A stretch of 37,403 nt of DNA from Ilumatobacteraceae bacterium (GCA_025358075.1 JANYKU010000101.1:1-37403); one strand, 5' to 3'; shown: positions 1 to 9,562, counted from the first letter of the stretch. Numbers and translations are program-made. The notes: a model not told the origin generated them from the letters alone.

Positions 1-1143
<1,143 letters not shown>

Positions 1144-1215
1144 CTTGTGCTCCCTCGATTTCTTGGCCTCGAATTGCTGGTCGGGCGGCTGTCTCAGTTG
1201 CCTATCAGCAGAAAG

Positions 1216-1236
1216 GTTGAGTCACAGTTTATCAAC
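1216..1236. promoter_or_regulatory. Degenerate HAIR-like inverted repeat upstream of clpB
   Basis: GTTGAGT-N7-TATCAAC has the 7-7-7 geometry of the HspR operator CTTGAGT-N7-ACTCAAG and matches 10 of its 14 defined positions. It contains a GTTGA/TCAAC inverted repeat. It lies 73 bp upstream of the clpB GTG. The match is imperfect, so HspR binding is only plausible. Confidence 0.4.
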
Positions 1237-1257
1237 TTTGGCGGACGTTCAACACGG

Positions 1258-2286
1258 CTATCGCGGGCACGACCACGAGGCCAGTTCGGCGCCCGTGAGA
1301 TCACGGATCGTCACCCCTTTGGTGTTGGCGGTCGTGCGCCGGATGAACAGTTCGAACGGCGACGCCCCGGTCATCTCGACCACCCCATCGACGCGCAGAT
1401 CACCACGCGATTGCGGGTCGCGGGAGCCGTCCGGCAGGTACGTGGCGCCGAACTCGAGCATCACCACCGATGCCGCCGACGGGTTGTTGTCGGCCGCGAC
1501 GGCCACCATGCGGTAGTACTCGGCATTGTCGCTGTACGTCGCCGAAACGACCAGGTCGGGCACGCCGTCGCCGACCAGGTCGACCAACACCGCGCTGCCC
1601 CGCTGCGGTGGCGGCGCCGGCTGCACGCCGTTGTTGGTGGTGATCAGTTGCACGACGGCGGCCACGGTCGGGTCATCCATCGACACCGGCGTGAACGTGG
1701 CCGGCAACAACTTCCACGTCGGCGCCTCGACCCACAACCCGAGCGGATCGGCATTGTCGGCGGCCCGAGGTCCCACGGCGATCGGACATGTTGCCGGGCT
1801 CTCCGAGGGATCCAGCGGCCGAATCTGCACGTTGAACTGCGAGCCGACGAAGTTGACGATCGACGAGACCTCGAAGGAGCCTCGACGCAGCTGCGGTACC
1901 GGATCTCCCTGATAGGGCGCAAAACCGGCCGGCGAGATGTGGCCGAGTGGGTACCCGTCGGCAAAGACCATGTGGTCGCCGACCACCGGCGCGACCGTGG
2001 TGGTCGTGGTCGGCGCGACCGTGGTGGTCGTGGTCGGCGCGATGGTGGTCGTGGTCGTCGTCAGCGCGATGGTGGTCGAGGTCGACGTCGTGGAAAACGT
2101 TGTCGGCACGATCGCGGCACTCTCCGACCTGGCGTCCTGCCATTGGGAGAGCACATACGACACGGCGCCGCCGCCGACCAGCGCCGTCACCACGAGGAGC
2201 ACGATTCCGACGCTGCGGTTCGCACGACCGGCGGTACGGGCGTGGCGGTCTTGGTCCGGATCGGGAGGATCCCAAGGATGCGACAT
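1258..2286 (-). CDS. Single-pass membrane protein with Thr/Pro linker and extracellular domain, function unknown
   Basis: Predicted protein of 342 aa. A short basic N-terminus (about residues 1-24) precedes one membrane segment (about 25-46, IVLLVVTALVGGGAVSYVL), then a Thr-rich linker with TTTTTVAP-type repeats, then about 230 residues of presumed extracytoplasmic domain. The region VLVDLVGDGVPDLVVSATY resembles FG-GAP/VCBS-type 'DGxPDLVV' motifs, so a repeat-containing surface domain is possible. I do not recognise the family. The ATG at 2286 is chosen because it directly precedes the charged N-terminus and avoids overlap with the divergent helicase start at 2353. No good ribosome binding site is visible. 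Confidence 0.75.
   Translation of the reverse strand: MSHPWDPPDPDQDRHARTAGRANRSVGIVLLVVTALVGGGAVSYVLSQWQDARSESAAIVPTTFSTTSTSTTIALTTTTTTIAPTTTTTVAPTTTTTVAPVVGDHMVFADGYPLGHISPAGFAPYQGDPVPQLRRGSFEVSSIVNFVGSQFNVQIRPLDPSESPATCPIAVGPRAADNADPLGLWVEAPTWKLLPATFTPVSMDDPTVAAVVQLITTNNGVQPAPPPQRGSAVLVDLVGDGVPDLVVSATYSDNAEYYRMVAVAADNNPSAASVVMLEFGATYLPDGSRDPQSRGDLRVDGVVEMTGASPFELFIRRTTANTKGVTIRDLTGAELASWSCPR
1988..2086. repeat. Tandem repeat encoding the Thr/Pro linker
   Basis: A 24-bp unit beginning GGCGCGACCGTGGTGG occurs twice without a mismatch at 1988-2011 and 2012-2035. It is followed by diverged copies from 2036 (27 bp) and 2063. On the minus strand the units encode APTTTTTV, so copy-number change would alter linker length in 8-residue steps without a frameshift. 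Confidence 0.8.
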
Positions 2287-2339
2287 GTTCGCCACAGTCT
2301 TGCGCACGAGGCCTCCGGGATCGGCGCACACCCCACTCG

Positions 2340-2345
2340 TACACT
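2340..2345 (+). promoter_or_regulatory. -10 hexamer TACACT for leaderless helicase mRNA
   Basis: TACACT fits the actinobacterial TANNNT -10 pattern and ends 7 nt before GTG at 2353. Transcription would start at or next to the start codon. No Shine-Dalgarno sequence is present. Confidence 0.5.
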
Positions 2346-2352
2346 CGACCTT

Positions 2353-5304
2353 GTGCCGATGAGATCCACTGCCGCGGTGGCGCCGGGGCTCCAACTGACC
2401 TGGCTGGATGGCGAGGTGGTGGCGTGGCAGCCCGGCCGCGGCGTCTATGGCGGCAATCTGCAGGCCGCGGTCACCTCGACGTTCGGGCGCCCCCCGGCCA
2501 CGCCGTCGGGTTCGATGCGCGTCGTGCGCATGGCACTCCCCGGTGGCGAGCAACAGGTGATGTGCCAGCGCCTCACGGTCGCCTCGCTGGCCGCGCTCGG
2601 CCAACTCGACGCCCTCGGTGGCGAGATCGGGGCGTCGGTCGGTTGGCTCGGTGCTGCGTACTCGGTGGCGATCCGCCTGGTCACCTCCGGCCGGGTTCTG
2701 CCACAGCTCAGCGACACCGGTCTCGGGTGGTGGGTGGCGCGATGGCGACCACTTCGGGCCGACCTCGCCGGACCGGTCGCCGAACTGGCCGCGACGCAGC
2801 CACCGGTCGTGGCCGTCGCCAGTCCGGGGTTCACCCGCGAAGAACTGACGACCGTCATCATCGATTCGTTCGTCGACCAGACGGCTCGCTTGCTGCTCGC
2901 AGGGGCCGGTTGGCACGCCCCGATCACCGACACCCGGCGCCTTGCGGCCCGCGCCGCTCGGGCCGTCTCTCGGGCGCTCAGCTCACCTGCCGGCGAGTTC
3001 CGGGCCGATCCCGAGCTCGGCGAGGCACTCGACGACTTGGCGACGATCTTCGATCAGGCCATCCGCCGCGGCGAGGGCGAGCCGGTCGTGCGCGCCAGGC
3101 TGCGGCTGGCATTGCCCGACGATCCCCTCGGCGATTGGCCGCTCTCGCTGGAGCTCGTCGACCCCGACGATCGCAGTCGATGGTGCACTGCCGCAGATGT
3201 TGCCGGCGGCCTTCCGGCAGCAGTGGGCCTCGCCGGCGACCAACGATTCCTCCCGATGCTCGCCGAGTGCCTCGCGACGGCACACGTCGACATCGATCTG
3301 CTTGCCCCGTGGCTCTCGCCGTGGCTCGTAGACCCGCAGTCGGGTGTCGATCTCGAGGTCGCCGCAGCCACGCTCGAAGCGGTCGATGCGTTGGCCGCCG
3401 TCGACATCGAGTTGCTGACACCCGAACGTCTCACCCGACGCTCGGCGAGCGCAAAGGGCGTGGCGACTCCTCGCGACGCCGCTGGATCTGGCCGGTTCAG
3501 CACCGCGGCGATCGTCAATTGGACGGTGGTCGTCGACGACACACCGGTCGACGAGGCCGTGCTCGAGCGCGCCGCGGCATCGGGTGCCGGCCTGATCAAC
3601 ATCAACGGGCGGTGGGTGCGTCTCGACCGCAGCGAGGCTCGGCGGGCCCTCGCCAACCTCGCCGAACATCGACGCGACCATTCCGAACTGTCACCCATCG
3701 AGCTCCTTCGACTCGCCACCGAACTGGCCGCCGAAGAGGCAGCCGCGGCAACTCCGACCGACGACGACACCGCGTCGACGGTCGATGGGCCGGTGCTTGC
3801 CGCGACGGGCTGGCTCGACGATCTGCTCAACGGCCTGCCCGATGCCTCACTCGTCGAGGCAACCGAGCCTCCCGGCTTCATGGCCACGTTGCGCCCGTAC
3901 CAGCGGCGCGGTCTCGGTTGGTTGCAGTTCCTGCACCGCGTCGGGCTGGGCGGTTGCCTGGCAGACGACATGGGTCTCGGCAAGACGCCTACAACGCTCG
4001 CCCACCTCGTGGCCCTGCCGGGGCCCCACCTGGTGATCTGCCCGCTGTCGGTCGTACGTAACTGGGAAGCGGAGGCCGCACGATTCACCCCGTTCATGCG
4101 CGTCGCCGTGCACCACGGCACCGGCCGCAGCGACGCCTCCACCTTCGCCAACGTCGTCGCCCAGCACGACATGATCATCACGACTTACCACGTCGCCGCC
4201 CGCGACATCGAGACCCTCAAGGCCGTGCGTTGGACGGCGGTGGTGCTCGACGAAGCCCAGGCCGTGAAGAACCCTGAAACACGCACCGCCAAAGCGCTGC
4301 GCGCCCTTCCTGCCGAGCAGCACATCGCCCTCACCGGCACACCCGTCGAGAACCGGCTCAGCGAGCTGTGGTCGATCATGTCGATGGTCACGCCCGGCCT
4401 GCTCGGCAACCTCAACCAGTTCCGGCAACGCTTCGCCACACCGATCGAGCGCAACCACAATGTCGCCGCCGCTGCTGCGCTGCGCCAGCTCACCTCGCCG
4501 TTCCTGTTGCGCCGTACCAAGGCCGACAAGTCGCTGGTGCCCGACCTCCCCGACAAGGTCGAGCAGCTGGCATGGGCTTCGCTCACCCGCGAGCAGGCCG
4601 GCATGTACCAAGGCGTCGTCGATCAGCTGTTGGCAGACGCGCAGCAAGCCACCGGCATGCGCCGGCGCGGGCTGGTGCTCGCGGCGCTGACGCGACTGAA
4701 GCAGATCTGCAACCACCCGGCGCACGCACTGGGAGACGGCTCGCGGCTCGGTGGTCGGTCGGGCAAGCTGCTCCGCTTCGACGAGCTGATCACCGATCTG
4801 CTCGATGCCGGCGAGCAGGCCCTGGTGTTCACGCAATTTCGTGAGATGGGTCTGCTGCTGCAGCGCCACTTGCACGAACGCTTCTCGCTGTCCACGCCGT
4901 TCCTCCACGGCGGTGTGTCGAAGACCGGGCGCGACCGCATGGTCGACGAGTTCCAGGGCGGCACCGGTTCGCCACTGCTGCTGGTGTCACTGAAGGCGGG
5001 CGGCACCGGCCTCAACCTCACGGCCGCGTCGCGAGTGGTGCACTACGACCGATGGTGGAACCCCGCAGTCGAAGACCAGGCAACCGACCGGGCATGGCGG
5101 ATCGGGCAACACCGCTCGGTGTTCGTCCACAAGCTGGTCTGCCAGGGCACGATCGAAGAACGCGTCGACGCGATGATCAACGACAAGCGGGCACTCGCCG
5201 ACGCCGTCATCGGCACCACGGGCGAATCGTGGCTCAGCGAGTTGTCCACCGATCAGCTGCGCGATCTGATCGTGCTCGATCAACACGCGGTACGTGGCAC
5301 ATGA
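2353..5304 (+). CDS. SNF2/Rad54-family DEAD-like helicase
   Basis: ATP-driven DNA translocase of the bacterial SNF2 family, 983 aa. The N-terminal 500 residues resemble the bacterial SNF2-associated region. The SNF2_N ATPase follows with a Walker A variant DDMGLGKT (about residues 538-545), DEAQ box at 633-636 and LTGTPVENRLSELWS motif III. The helicase C domain carries VSLKAGGTGLNL and the RAWRIGQ motif VI (Q919). The start is GTG 2353, 7 nt after TACACT, with ATG 2359 as alternative. The next gene starts inside its stop (ATGA) and encodes a SWIM zinc-finger protein, the usual partner of this helicase type. Likely role is chromatin or DNA remodelling or repair; the exact substrate is unknown. 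Confidence 0.93.
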   Translation: MPMRSTAAVAPGLQLTWLDGEVVAWQPGRGVYGGNLQAAVTSTFGRPPATPSGSMRVVRMALPGGEQQVMCQRLTVASLAALGQLDALGGEIGASVGWLGAAYSVAIRLVTSGRVLPQLSDTGLGWWVARWRPLRADLAGPVAELAATQPPVVAVASPGFTREELTTVIIDSFVDQTARLLLAGAGWHAPITDTRRLAARAARAVSRALSSPAGEFRADPELGEALDDLATIFDQAIRRGEGEPVVRARLRLALPDDPLGDWPLSLELVDPDDRSRWCTAADVAGGLPAAVGLAGDQRFLPMLAECLATAHVDIDLLAPWLSPWLVDPQSGVDLEVAAATLEAVDALAAVDIELLTPERLTRRSASAKGVATPRDAAGSGRFSTAAIVNWTVVVDDTPVDEAVLERAAASGAGLININGRWVRLDRSEARRALANLAEHRRDHSELSPIELLRLATELAAEEAAAATPTDDDTASTVDGPVLAATGWLDDLLNGLPDASLVEATEPPGFMATLRPYQRRGLGWLQFLHRVGLGGCLADDMGLGKTPTTLAHLVALPGPHLVICPLSVVRNWEAEAARFTPFMRVAVHHGTGRSDASTFANVVAQHDMIITTYHVAARDIETLKAVRWTAVVLDEAQAVKNPETRTAKALRALPAEQHIALTGTPVENRLSELWSIMSMVTPGLLGNLNQFRQRFATPIERNHNVAAAAALRQLTSPFLLRRTKADKSLVPDLPDKVEQLAWASLTREQAGMYQGVVDQLLADAQQATGMRRRGLVLAALTRLKQICNHPAHALGDGSRLGGRSGKLLRFDELITDLLDAGEQALVFTQFREMGLLLQRHLHERFSLSTPFLHGGVSKTGRDRMVDEFQGGTGSPLLLVSLKAGGTGLNLTAASRVVHYDRWWNPAVEDQATDRAWRIGQHRSVFVHKLVCQGTIEERVDAMINDKRALADAVIGTTGESWLSELSTDQLRDLIVLDQHAVRGT

Positions 5305-6020
5305 GCATCGTCATCACACCCGGCCCGACGAAGCTGCGTACCGAGCCCACACCAGCCGGTCGCCTGGCCTCGTCGCTGCTGTCGGTCACGGTGGCCGGTC
5401 TCGCCGACCCGCAGAGGTTCCGCCGCGGCAAGAGCTACCTCATCGAGCGTGCGGTCACGTTGCTCGAACTGTCCCAGGGTTTGCTGCTGGCGACCGTGGT
5501 CGGCGGACGGCCCGAGCCGTATCACGTCACGATCAGCGTCGAGACCGTCGCCAGGCCCGACGATCTCGGGCAAGTCCCCGATCGAGCCCACGTCGCTCGC
5601 CTCATCCCACGCGGCGAGGAGCTGCTGTGCACGTGCACCTGCCCCGACTGGGACGACCCTTGCAAGCATGGCGTCGCCGCCCTGTTGGCGCTTGCCGCCG
5701 AGTTCGGTCCCCGCCCAGAGTTGCTGGTCACGTGGAGGTGTGGCGACGGCGACGACCGCCCGGCCACGCGGGTGGGCTCACGAGCCCGGACCGACCGCCA
5801 TCTCCGGCTGGTGCCACCGACGCCACCGCTGTCGCCGTACGACACTCCCGAGTGGCACGAGTTCGTCGGCGATCAGCTGGAGGTTCCACACTGCAACGTG
5901 ACGCACGAACCGCTGACCCTTCCTTCGATGCACCTCGATCGCACCGATGTCAGCGAGATCATCCGCTCCGCTTGGCAGGCCCTCAGCCGGTTCGACTCCG
6001 ACGACGAGTCGCCAGGCTGA
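5301..6020 (+). CDS. SWIM zinc-finger protein
   Basis: 239-aa protein with a SWIM-type CxCxnCxH zinc-binding motif: C112, C114, C121 and H123 within LCTCTCPDWDDPCKHG. SWIM domains bind DNA or proteins and are often encoded beside SNF2 helicases or fused to them. Its ATG at 5301 overlaps the helicase stop by 4 bp (ATGA), so translation is probably coupled and the two products likely act together. No separate promoter is visible. The C-terminal 100 residues have no motif I recognise. A strong hairpin about 100 bp downstream would end the transcript. Confidence 0.9.
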   Translation: MSIVITPGPTKLRTEPTPAGRLASSLLSVTVAGLADPQRFRRGKSYLIERAVTLLELSQGLLLATVVGGRPEPYHVTISVETVARPDDLGQVPDRAHVARLIPRGEELLCTCTCPDWDDPCKHGVAALLALAAEFGPRPELLVTWRCGDGDDRPATRVGSRARTDRHLRLVPPTPPLSPYDTPEWHEFVGDQLEVPHCNVTHEPLTLPSMHLDRTDVSEIIRSAWQALSRFDSDDESPG

Positions 6021-6117
6021 CACGCGGACGGAGCAGGCCAAGCCCCCACGCTGGCGCCGATTCGGGCCGCCCATTTCGGCGCCAGCGGTCGTTCAAAAGG
6101 CCGACCCCGTACCGCGG

Positions 6118-6147
6118 ACGAGCCCAGCCTCGCAAGGCTGGGCTCGT
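6118..6147. terminator. Bidirectional hairpin between convergent genes
   Basis: Perfect 13-bp stem ACGAGCCCAGCCT / AGGCTGGGCTCGT around a CGCA loop. It lies between the convergent SWIM gene and the PepSY-like gene. There is no strong U-run on the plus strand; on the minus strand a TTTT follows after about 20 nt. It fits a terminator serving both directions. Confidence 0.7.
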
Positions 6148-6177
6148 ACAGGTTGTTGCAACTGTGCGGAGTTCGAG

Positions 6178-6822
6178 TCAGCCCGTGGTCGTGGCAGCCT
6201 GACCCGGGGTGGCCGCGCCGGCCGGCGGCGGGCCCTGGTGGCCACCGTTGGGGCCACCCGCTGGCATGTCTTCCGTGGCGGTGACGGCGAAGTTGGCGTC
6301 GACCTTGACGACGACCTGCGTGCCGTCAGCCTTGGTCACGTGAGCCTCGTACGGCGAGCCGGCCGAGTCGGTCTCGACCCGGATGATCGTTCCGTCGGGG
6401 ATCGCCGCCTGCGCCGCAGCGGTGACGCTCGCTGCAATGTCACCGGTCAGCGCGGTCTCGCCGGCGCCGGGACCACCCTTGCCACCAGGCCCACCGGGCC
6501 CACCCTGGGGCTGATCGATGGTGCCGGTGACTGCGTAGTCGGCACCGACCTGGACGATGACATGCGTGCCGTCAGCCTTGGTGACGTGAGCCTCGTAGAC
6601 GCCGTCGTTGTCGGTCTCGACCCGATCGATCGTCCCGCCCGGCACCGCAGCGGCAGACCCGGTTGCAGTACTGGTCGAGTCAGCGGTCGTAGCAACGACG
6701 GCGACAGCCGGCGATGCAGCCGATGAGGTACCGGGCGAACCGAGCACCGAGCCGGCGAGCAGGCCGCCGCCGAGAGCCAGCCCGAAGACGGCGGCTCCAA
6801 CTTTCATGTTCTTTCCAATCAT
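6178..6822 (-). CDS. Secreted/anchored protein with two PepSY-like repeats
   Basis: 214-aa exported protein. The N-terminus has a hydrophobic segment (about residues 8-28, GAAVFGLALGGGLLAGSVLG) that could be a signal peptide or anchor. Two similar segments follow, each reading TI(D/I)RVETD...YEAHVTKADGT...V, separated by a Gly/Pro-rich linker. The 'YEAHVTKADGT' strand pattern resembles PepSY domains, which bind or regulate partners outside the membrane. ATG 6822 has AAAGGA 6 nt upstream; GTG 6825 is an alternative. It is the last gene of the run containing apbE and a ferric-reductase-like cytochrome b, so a role in that redox module is likely. The assignment to PepSY is from pattern only. Confidence 0.75.
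   Translation of the reverse strand: MIGKNMKVGAAVFGLALGGGLLAGSVLGSPGTSSAASPAVAVVATTADSTSTATGSAAAVPGGTIDRVETDNDGVYEAHVTKADGTHVIVQVGADYAVTGTIDQPQGGPGGPGGKGGPGAGETALTGDIAASVTAAAQAAIPDGTIIRVETDSAGSPYEAHVTKADGTQVVVKVDANFAVTATEDMPAGGPNGGHQGPPPAGAATPGQAATTTG
6318..6597. repeat. Two near-identical 34-bp copies inside the PepSY-like gene
   Basis: GCGTGCCGTCAGCCTTGGT followed by ACGTGAGCCTCGTA occurs at 6318-6351 and 6564-6597, differing at one base. They encode the matched YEAHVTKADGT segments of the two repeats, with a 246-bp period. The match at DNA level suggests recent duplication or gene conversion. Confidence 0.8.
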
Positions 6823-6967
6823 CACAAGTCCTTTCGAGGGTTGGGGGGTGATGCAAGATGAACGATCGCATCGCATCCTGGGACGATCCTCTGAGACCAC
6901 GGAGATGTTCAGCAGAGTTGCGACGGCCAGTTCTGACGGCAACTCGCGAGGACCCAAAACGCGATTC

Positions 6968-7022
6968 AGGGGCCCGGCCGCACCGAGACTCGGGAGGGAG
7001 CAAGTCTCGGGGCCAGGCCCCT
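6968..7022 (-). terminator. Large stem-loop downstream of the Ala/Thr-rich gene
   Basis: Outer stem AGGGGCC (6968-6974) pairs with GGCCCCT (7016-7022). Inner stem CCGAGACT (6983-6990) pairs with AGTCTCGG (7003-7010) around a 12-nt loop. On the minus strand a TTTT follows the stem by about 8 nt. It lies 38 bp past the stop at 7060 and before the PepSY-like gene, so it may terminate or attenuate that transcript. Confidence 0.55.
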
Positions 7023-7059
7023 GTTTCGGGCTGGGGATCGTGTCAGCAATCGGAGGGCG

Positions 7060-7437
7060 TCAGCTTCCCTTGGTCTTGGTGACGGCAACGGCGGTGGGAG
7101 TTGCCGCCTTCACCGTGGCAACCGTTGTTGCCGTGGTCGAGGCCGTGGTGCTCGCAGTCGTCGCGGCAGTCGCGGTTGCAACCGTTGCGGTTGCGGGCGC
7201 AGCTGCTGTGGCTGTGGCGGTCGTTGCAGCACCAGAAGCGTTCGCCGTCGACTGGCCGTTCGCCGCGCCGACTGTCATGAATCCGGTGAGGACGGCGGCA
7301 ACTGCGACACCTCCGACCCCGGCCGCCCGCCGGGCCCGACGCGCCGGGTGTGGACGGCGTCGGCGCTTGGACCGGACTGCGGCTGGGGCGGGGATCTGGG
7401 GGATTTCGGGGATCTGGTTCTCGTTCTCGGTGTTCAT
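7060..7437 (-). CDS. Small Ala/Thr-rich membrane-anchored protein
   Basis: 125-aa protein of unrecognised family. A Pro-rich acidic then strongly basic cytoplasmic start (RSKRRRRPHPARRARR, about residues 22-37) precedes one membrane segment (about 38-58). An outside tail follows made almost only of Ala, Thr and Val. ATG 7437 has GAGAGGAAC 5 nt upstream, the same ribosome binding site as the Pro-rich protein gene at 9562. The architecture (basic N-terminus, single membrane span, low-complexity tail) recurs in the proteins at 9107 and 19001, also next to apbE. The tail contains SGAAT, close to but not matching the ApbE flavinylation consensus DxxSGAT. Confidence 0.7.
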   Translation of the reverse strand: MNTENENQIPEIPQIPAPAAVRSKRRRRPHPARRARRAAGVGGVAVAAVLTGFMTVGAANGQSTANASGAATTATATAAAPATATVATATAATTASTTASTTATTVATVKAATPTAVAVTKTKGS

Positions 7438-7516
7438 CGAAGTGTTCCTCTCGGCTCGTTCCCTCGGTCTGTCGAGGTGATGTCACTCATCATCGACGAA
7501 CTCCCTGGGAGGTTCC

Positions 7517-8152
7517 TCAGACCTGGCTCCGTTGTTGCGCCGATCTTGAGGCGACAGCTTCGACAGCGCTGGCGCTGATTCGGTCCGCCGGCACCCGGCC
7601 TGCCGCCACCGTCGACCGTTCGGCGCGTCGCTCGGCTTTGCTCAACCGCACGAAGCTCAAGATGGTGACCATGGCAGTGGCGACGGCGATGGTCAACAGG
7701 AGCACGAACGTCTTGCGATCCGTACCGGCAGAGAGGGCGTGAACGGTGGTCAGGAAGAACAACGGGAAGCTGAGGTAGTGCGTCATCCTCCAGACTCGCT
7801 TGGAGAGTCGTTTGCGAGCCAGCGACGTCAGTTCGACGGCAAGCAGGAAATAGAGCCCGATCACGCCCCACGCCACGGCGGCAGGATGCCACGTACCGGT
7901 GAAGGGGACGAGCACCTCGACGAGCCCGAAGTGAACGTAGGTGTCGAGGATCAGTGAACCGACGTGAATGCCGGTGAAGAACAGGGCCAGGCCACCGAGG
8001 AAACGGTGCAGATCGAGAATCCAATTCGGCTTGGGCTTCCCGTTCGTGACCTTTGTCGACAGCGCCAACCCCCACAACACGCTGGCAGCGAGCAACGCCC
8101 AGGCCACGATGCCGCCGCTGCGAGCCATGTACCACCACAGCTGGCCGTTCAC
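7517..8152 (-). CDS. Ferric-reductase-like transmembrane cytochrome b protein
   Basis: 211-aa integral membrane protein with five hydrophobic segments (roughly residues 10-30, 48-70, 93-112, 124-142 and 147-167). His49 and His63 in one helix and His125 and His138 in another are spaced 14 and 13 residues, the pattern of bis-histidine heme ligation in ferric reductase-like domains. It would pass electrons across the membrane. The start is GTG 8152, overlapping the apbE stop by 4 bp (GTGA), so the two are translationally coupled. It lacks the cytoplasmic FAD/NAD domain of full ferric reductases. The electron donor and acceptor are not encoded recognisably nearby. Confidence 0.87.
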   Translation of the reverse strand: MNGQLWWYMARSGGIVAWALLAASVLWGLALSTKVTNGKPKPNWILDLHRFLGGLALFFTGIHVGSLILDTYVHFGLVEVLVPFTGTWHPAAVAWGVIGLYFLLAVELTSLARKRLSKRVWRMTHYLSFPLFFLTTVHALSAGTDRKTFVLLLTIAVATAMVTILSFVRLSKAERRAERSTVAAGRVPADRISASAVEAVASRSAQQRSQV

Positions 8153-9117
8153 GACCGCGTCTCGATTCCTCGGACCTGATCAATGTCGGTAGGCAACGGG
8201 ACTGCGCCGGTGAACTGTTGAAAGCCTGGGGTGATCCGGATCGTGCCGACCGAATCGATCGTCAAGGCCTGGACTCCACTGCCGTCGATGATGTCGAAGG
8301 CCCGCTTGGATCCACGCAGCAGCACGGCTTTGGCCAGCACCTCGGCGATCCAGGCTTCGCCGGCGATCACGGTGCACAGTTCGAGGTCGCTGTCGGACGG
8401 CTGTCCGGTCGCCGGGTCGATCAGATGATGACGGGCCTGCCCGTCGAGGTTCCAGCGCCTGCGCAACGTGGTCGACGTCGCAATGGCCCCTTGATGCAGG
8501 CCGACGAGGGCGACGGGCTCGACGATTGCCGGATGCTCGATCGCAATCGTCCACACGTCGCCCTGCGGGCTCTCGCCGGCAACACGGAGGTCGCCTCCGA
8601 GGTTGACGCACGCACCTGCGGCGCCGGCGGCGAGGATCTCGCCGATCACGATGTCGGCGGCAAGACCTTTGCCGATGCCACCCGGGTCGAAGCCGGTTCC
8701 GGCAGGCAGCCGCACCGAGTGGCCAGTGACCTCGATGTCGGTGCACCCGGTCAACAGATTGCTGCCGGCCGTCGTCTTGTCGTCGGGCATCACATCGAAG
8801 CTGACGTCGTAGCCGGCGCGCAACACGTCGCCGAGCACCGTCGGATCGAAGCCACCGCCGGTCAACCGCCAGGCCTCGATCGCCCGAGCGACCAGCAGGG
8901 CGGTCTCGGCCGACACTTCGACGTCGTCGCCGGCATGGCGGTTCAGCTCGCAGATCTCGCTGGTCTCGATGAATCGGCTCCAGCGGCGCTCGAGTTGGTC
9001 GATGCGGCGCTCGGCATCGTCGAGCAGGTGATCGGGCCCGCCGACGATGATGAGATGGGCGTCAGAGCCCATCGCCCGGAAGCGGCGCTCGACGGCGGCG
9101 TTCAGCTCAGCTGCCAT
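8149..9117 (-). CDS. apbE: FAD:protein FMN transferase (ApbE), copy 1
   Basis: 322-aa ApbE family enzyme that transfers FMN from FAD to a Thr or Ser of a target protein outside the membrane, using Mg2+. Visible family features are RWSRFIETSEICELNR near the N-terminus, the GGGFDPTV segment, DPGGIGKGLAADI, the core NLGGDLRVAG and HHLIDPATGQPSDSDL near the C-terminus. No signal peptide is evident, so export is uncertain. ATG 9117 lies 11 bp inside the upstream Pro-rich gene and the 3' end overlaps the cytochrome b gene, forming a tight operon. A second copy lies at 17993-18997. No FMN-binding domain acceptor is seen in the operon. Confidence 0.93.
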   Translation of the reverse strand: MAAELNAAVERRFRAMGSDAHLIIVGGPDHLLDDAERRIDQLERRWSRFIETSEICELNRHAGDDVEVSAETALLVARAIEAWRLTGGGFDPTVLGDVLRAGYDVSFDVMPDDKTTAGSNLLTGCTDIEVTGHSVRLPAGTGFDPGGIGKGLAADIVIGEILAAGAAGACVNLGGDLRVAGESPQGDVWTIAIEHPAIVEPVALVGLHQGAIATSTTLRRRWNLDGQARHHLIDPATGQPSDSDLELCTVIAGEAWIAEVLAKAVLLRGSKRAFDIIDGSGVQALTIDSVGTIRITPGFQQFTGAVPLPTDIDQVRGIETRS

Positions 9118-9562
9118 GAGTTGATGAGTTGGGCAACGGCTGGAAGATCTGTCGGTTGTGCTTGGTGACGACGGGCGGCGTCGCCACCGGGACGTTCGGC
9201 TGCGTCACGACGGGCGCGGGGGTGTTGTCGTCCTGGTTGGCGGGTACGACGATTGCAGGCTGCTGCACCGCCGGCTGCAGCACGGTGGGATCCTGGATCG
9301 ATGGTGTCACCACCCTCTGGCTGGAAGGCTGTTGGGCATTGGCGGTCACCATGTAGCCCACGATTGCCGCCGATGAGGCCACGGTAGCCCAGCTGGCGAT
9401 GCGGCGTGCCCGCGCCGCAGGATGGCGACGACGCGGGCTCGGCGAGGGGGTGAAGGTTCGAGCGAGGCTCGGGCGCGAGGCAACGGGTCGATCACGAGGT
9501 GGGCCCCATGCGGGGCGATCGGGCGATGGTGATCCATTCGTCGGTGGCTTGGACGTTGCCAT
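9107..9562 (-). CDS. Pro-rich single-pass membrane protein
   Basis: 151-aa protein of unrecognised family and the first gene of redox module 1. About 55 Pro/Arg/Ser-rich residues precede one membrane span (about 56-74, ASWATVASSAAIVGYMVTA). A Pro/Val/Gln-rich outside tail follows (VLQPAVQQPAIVVPANQ). ATG 9562 has GAGAGGAAC 5 nt upstream. Its stop overlaps apbE by 11 bp. It has the same design as the protein at 19001-19507, which also precedes an apbE, so it may be a scaffold or redox partner of the ApbE system. An 11-bp-phased direct repeat lies 55 bp upstream of its start. Confidence 0.7.
   Translation of the reverse strand: MATSKPPTNGSPSPDRPAWGPPRDRPVASRPSLARTFTPSPSPRRRHPAARARRIASWATVASSAAIVGYMVTANAQQPSSQRVVTPSIQDPTVLQPAVQQPAIVVPANQDDNTPAPVVTQPNVPVATPPVVTKHNRQIFQPLPNSSTHGS

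Noticed and set aside
7510-7520. AGGTTCCTCAG resembling a half of the module 1 operator
   Set aside because: No second half at 11 bp, and it overlaps the end of the cytochrome b coding region.
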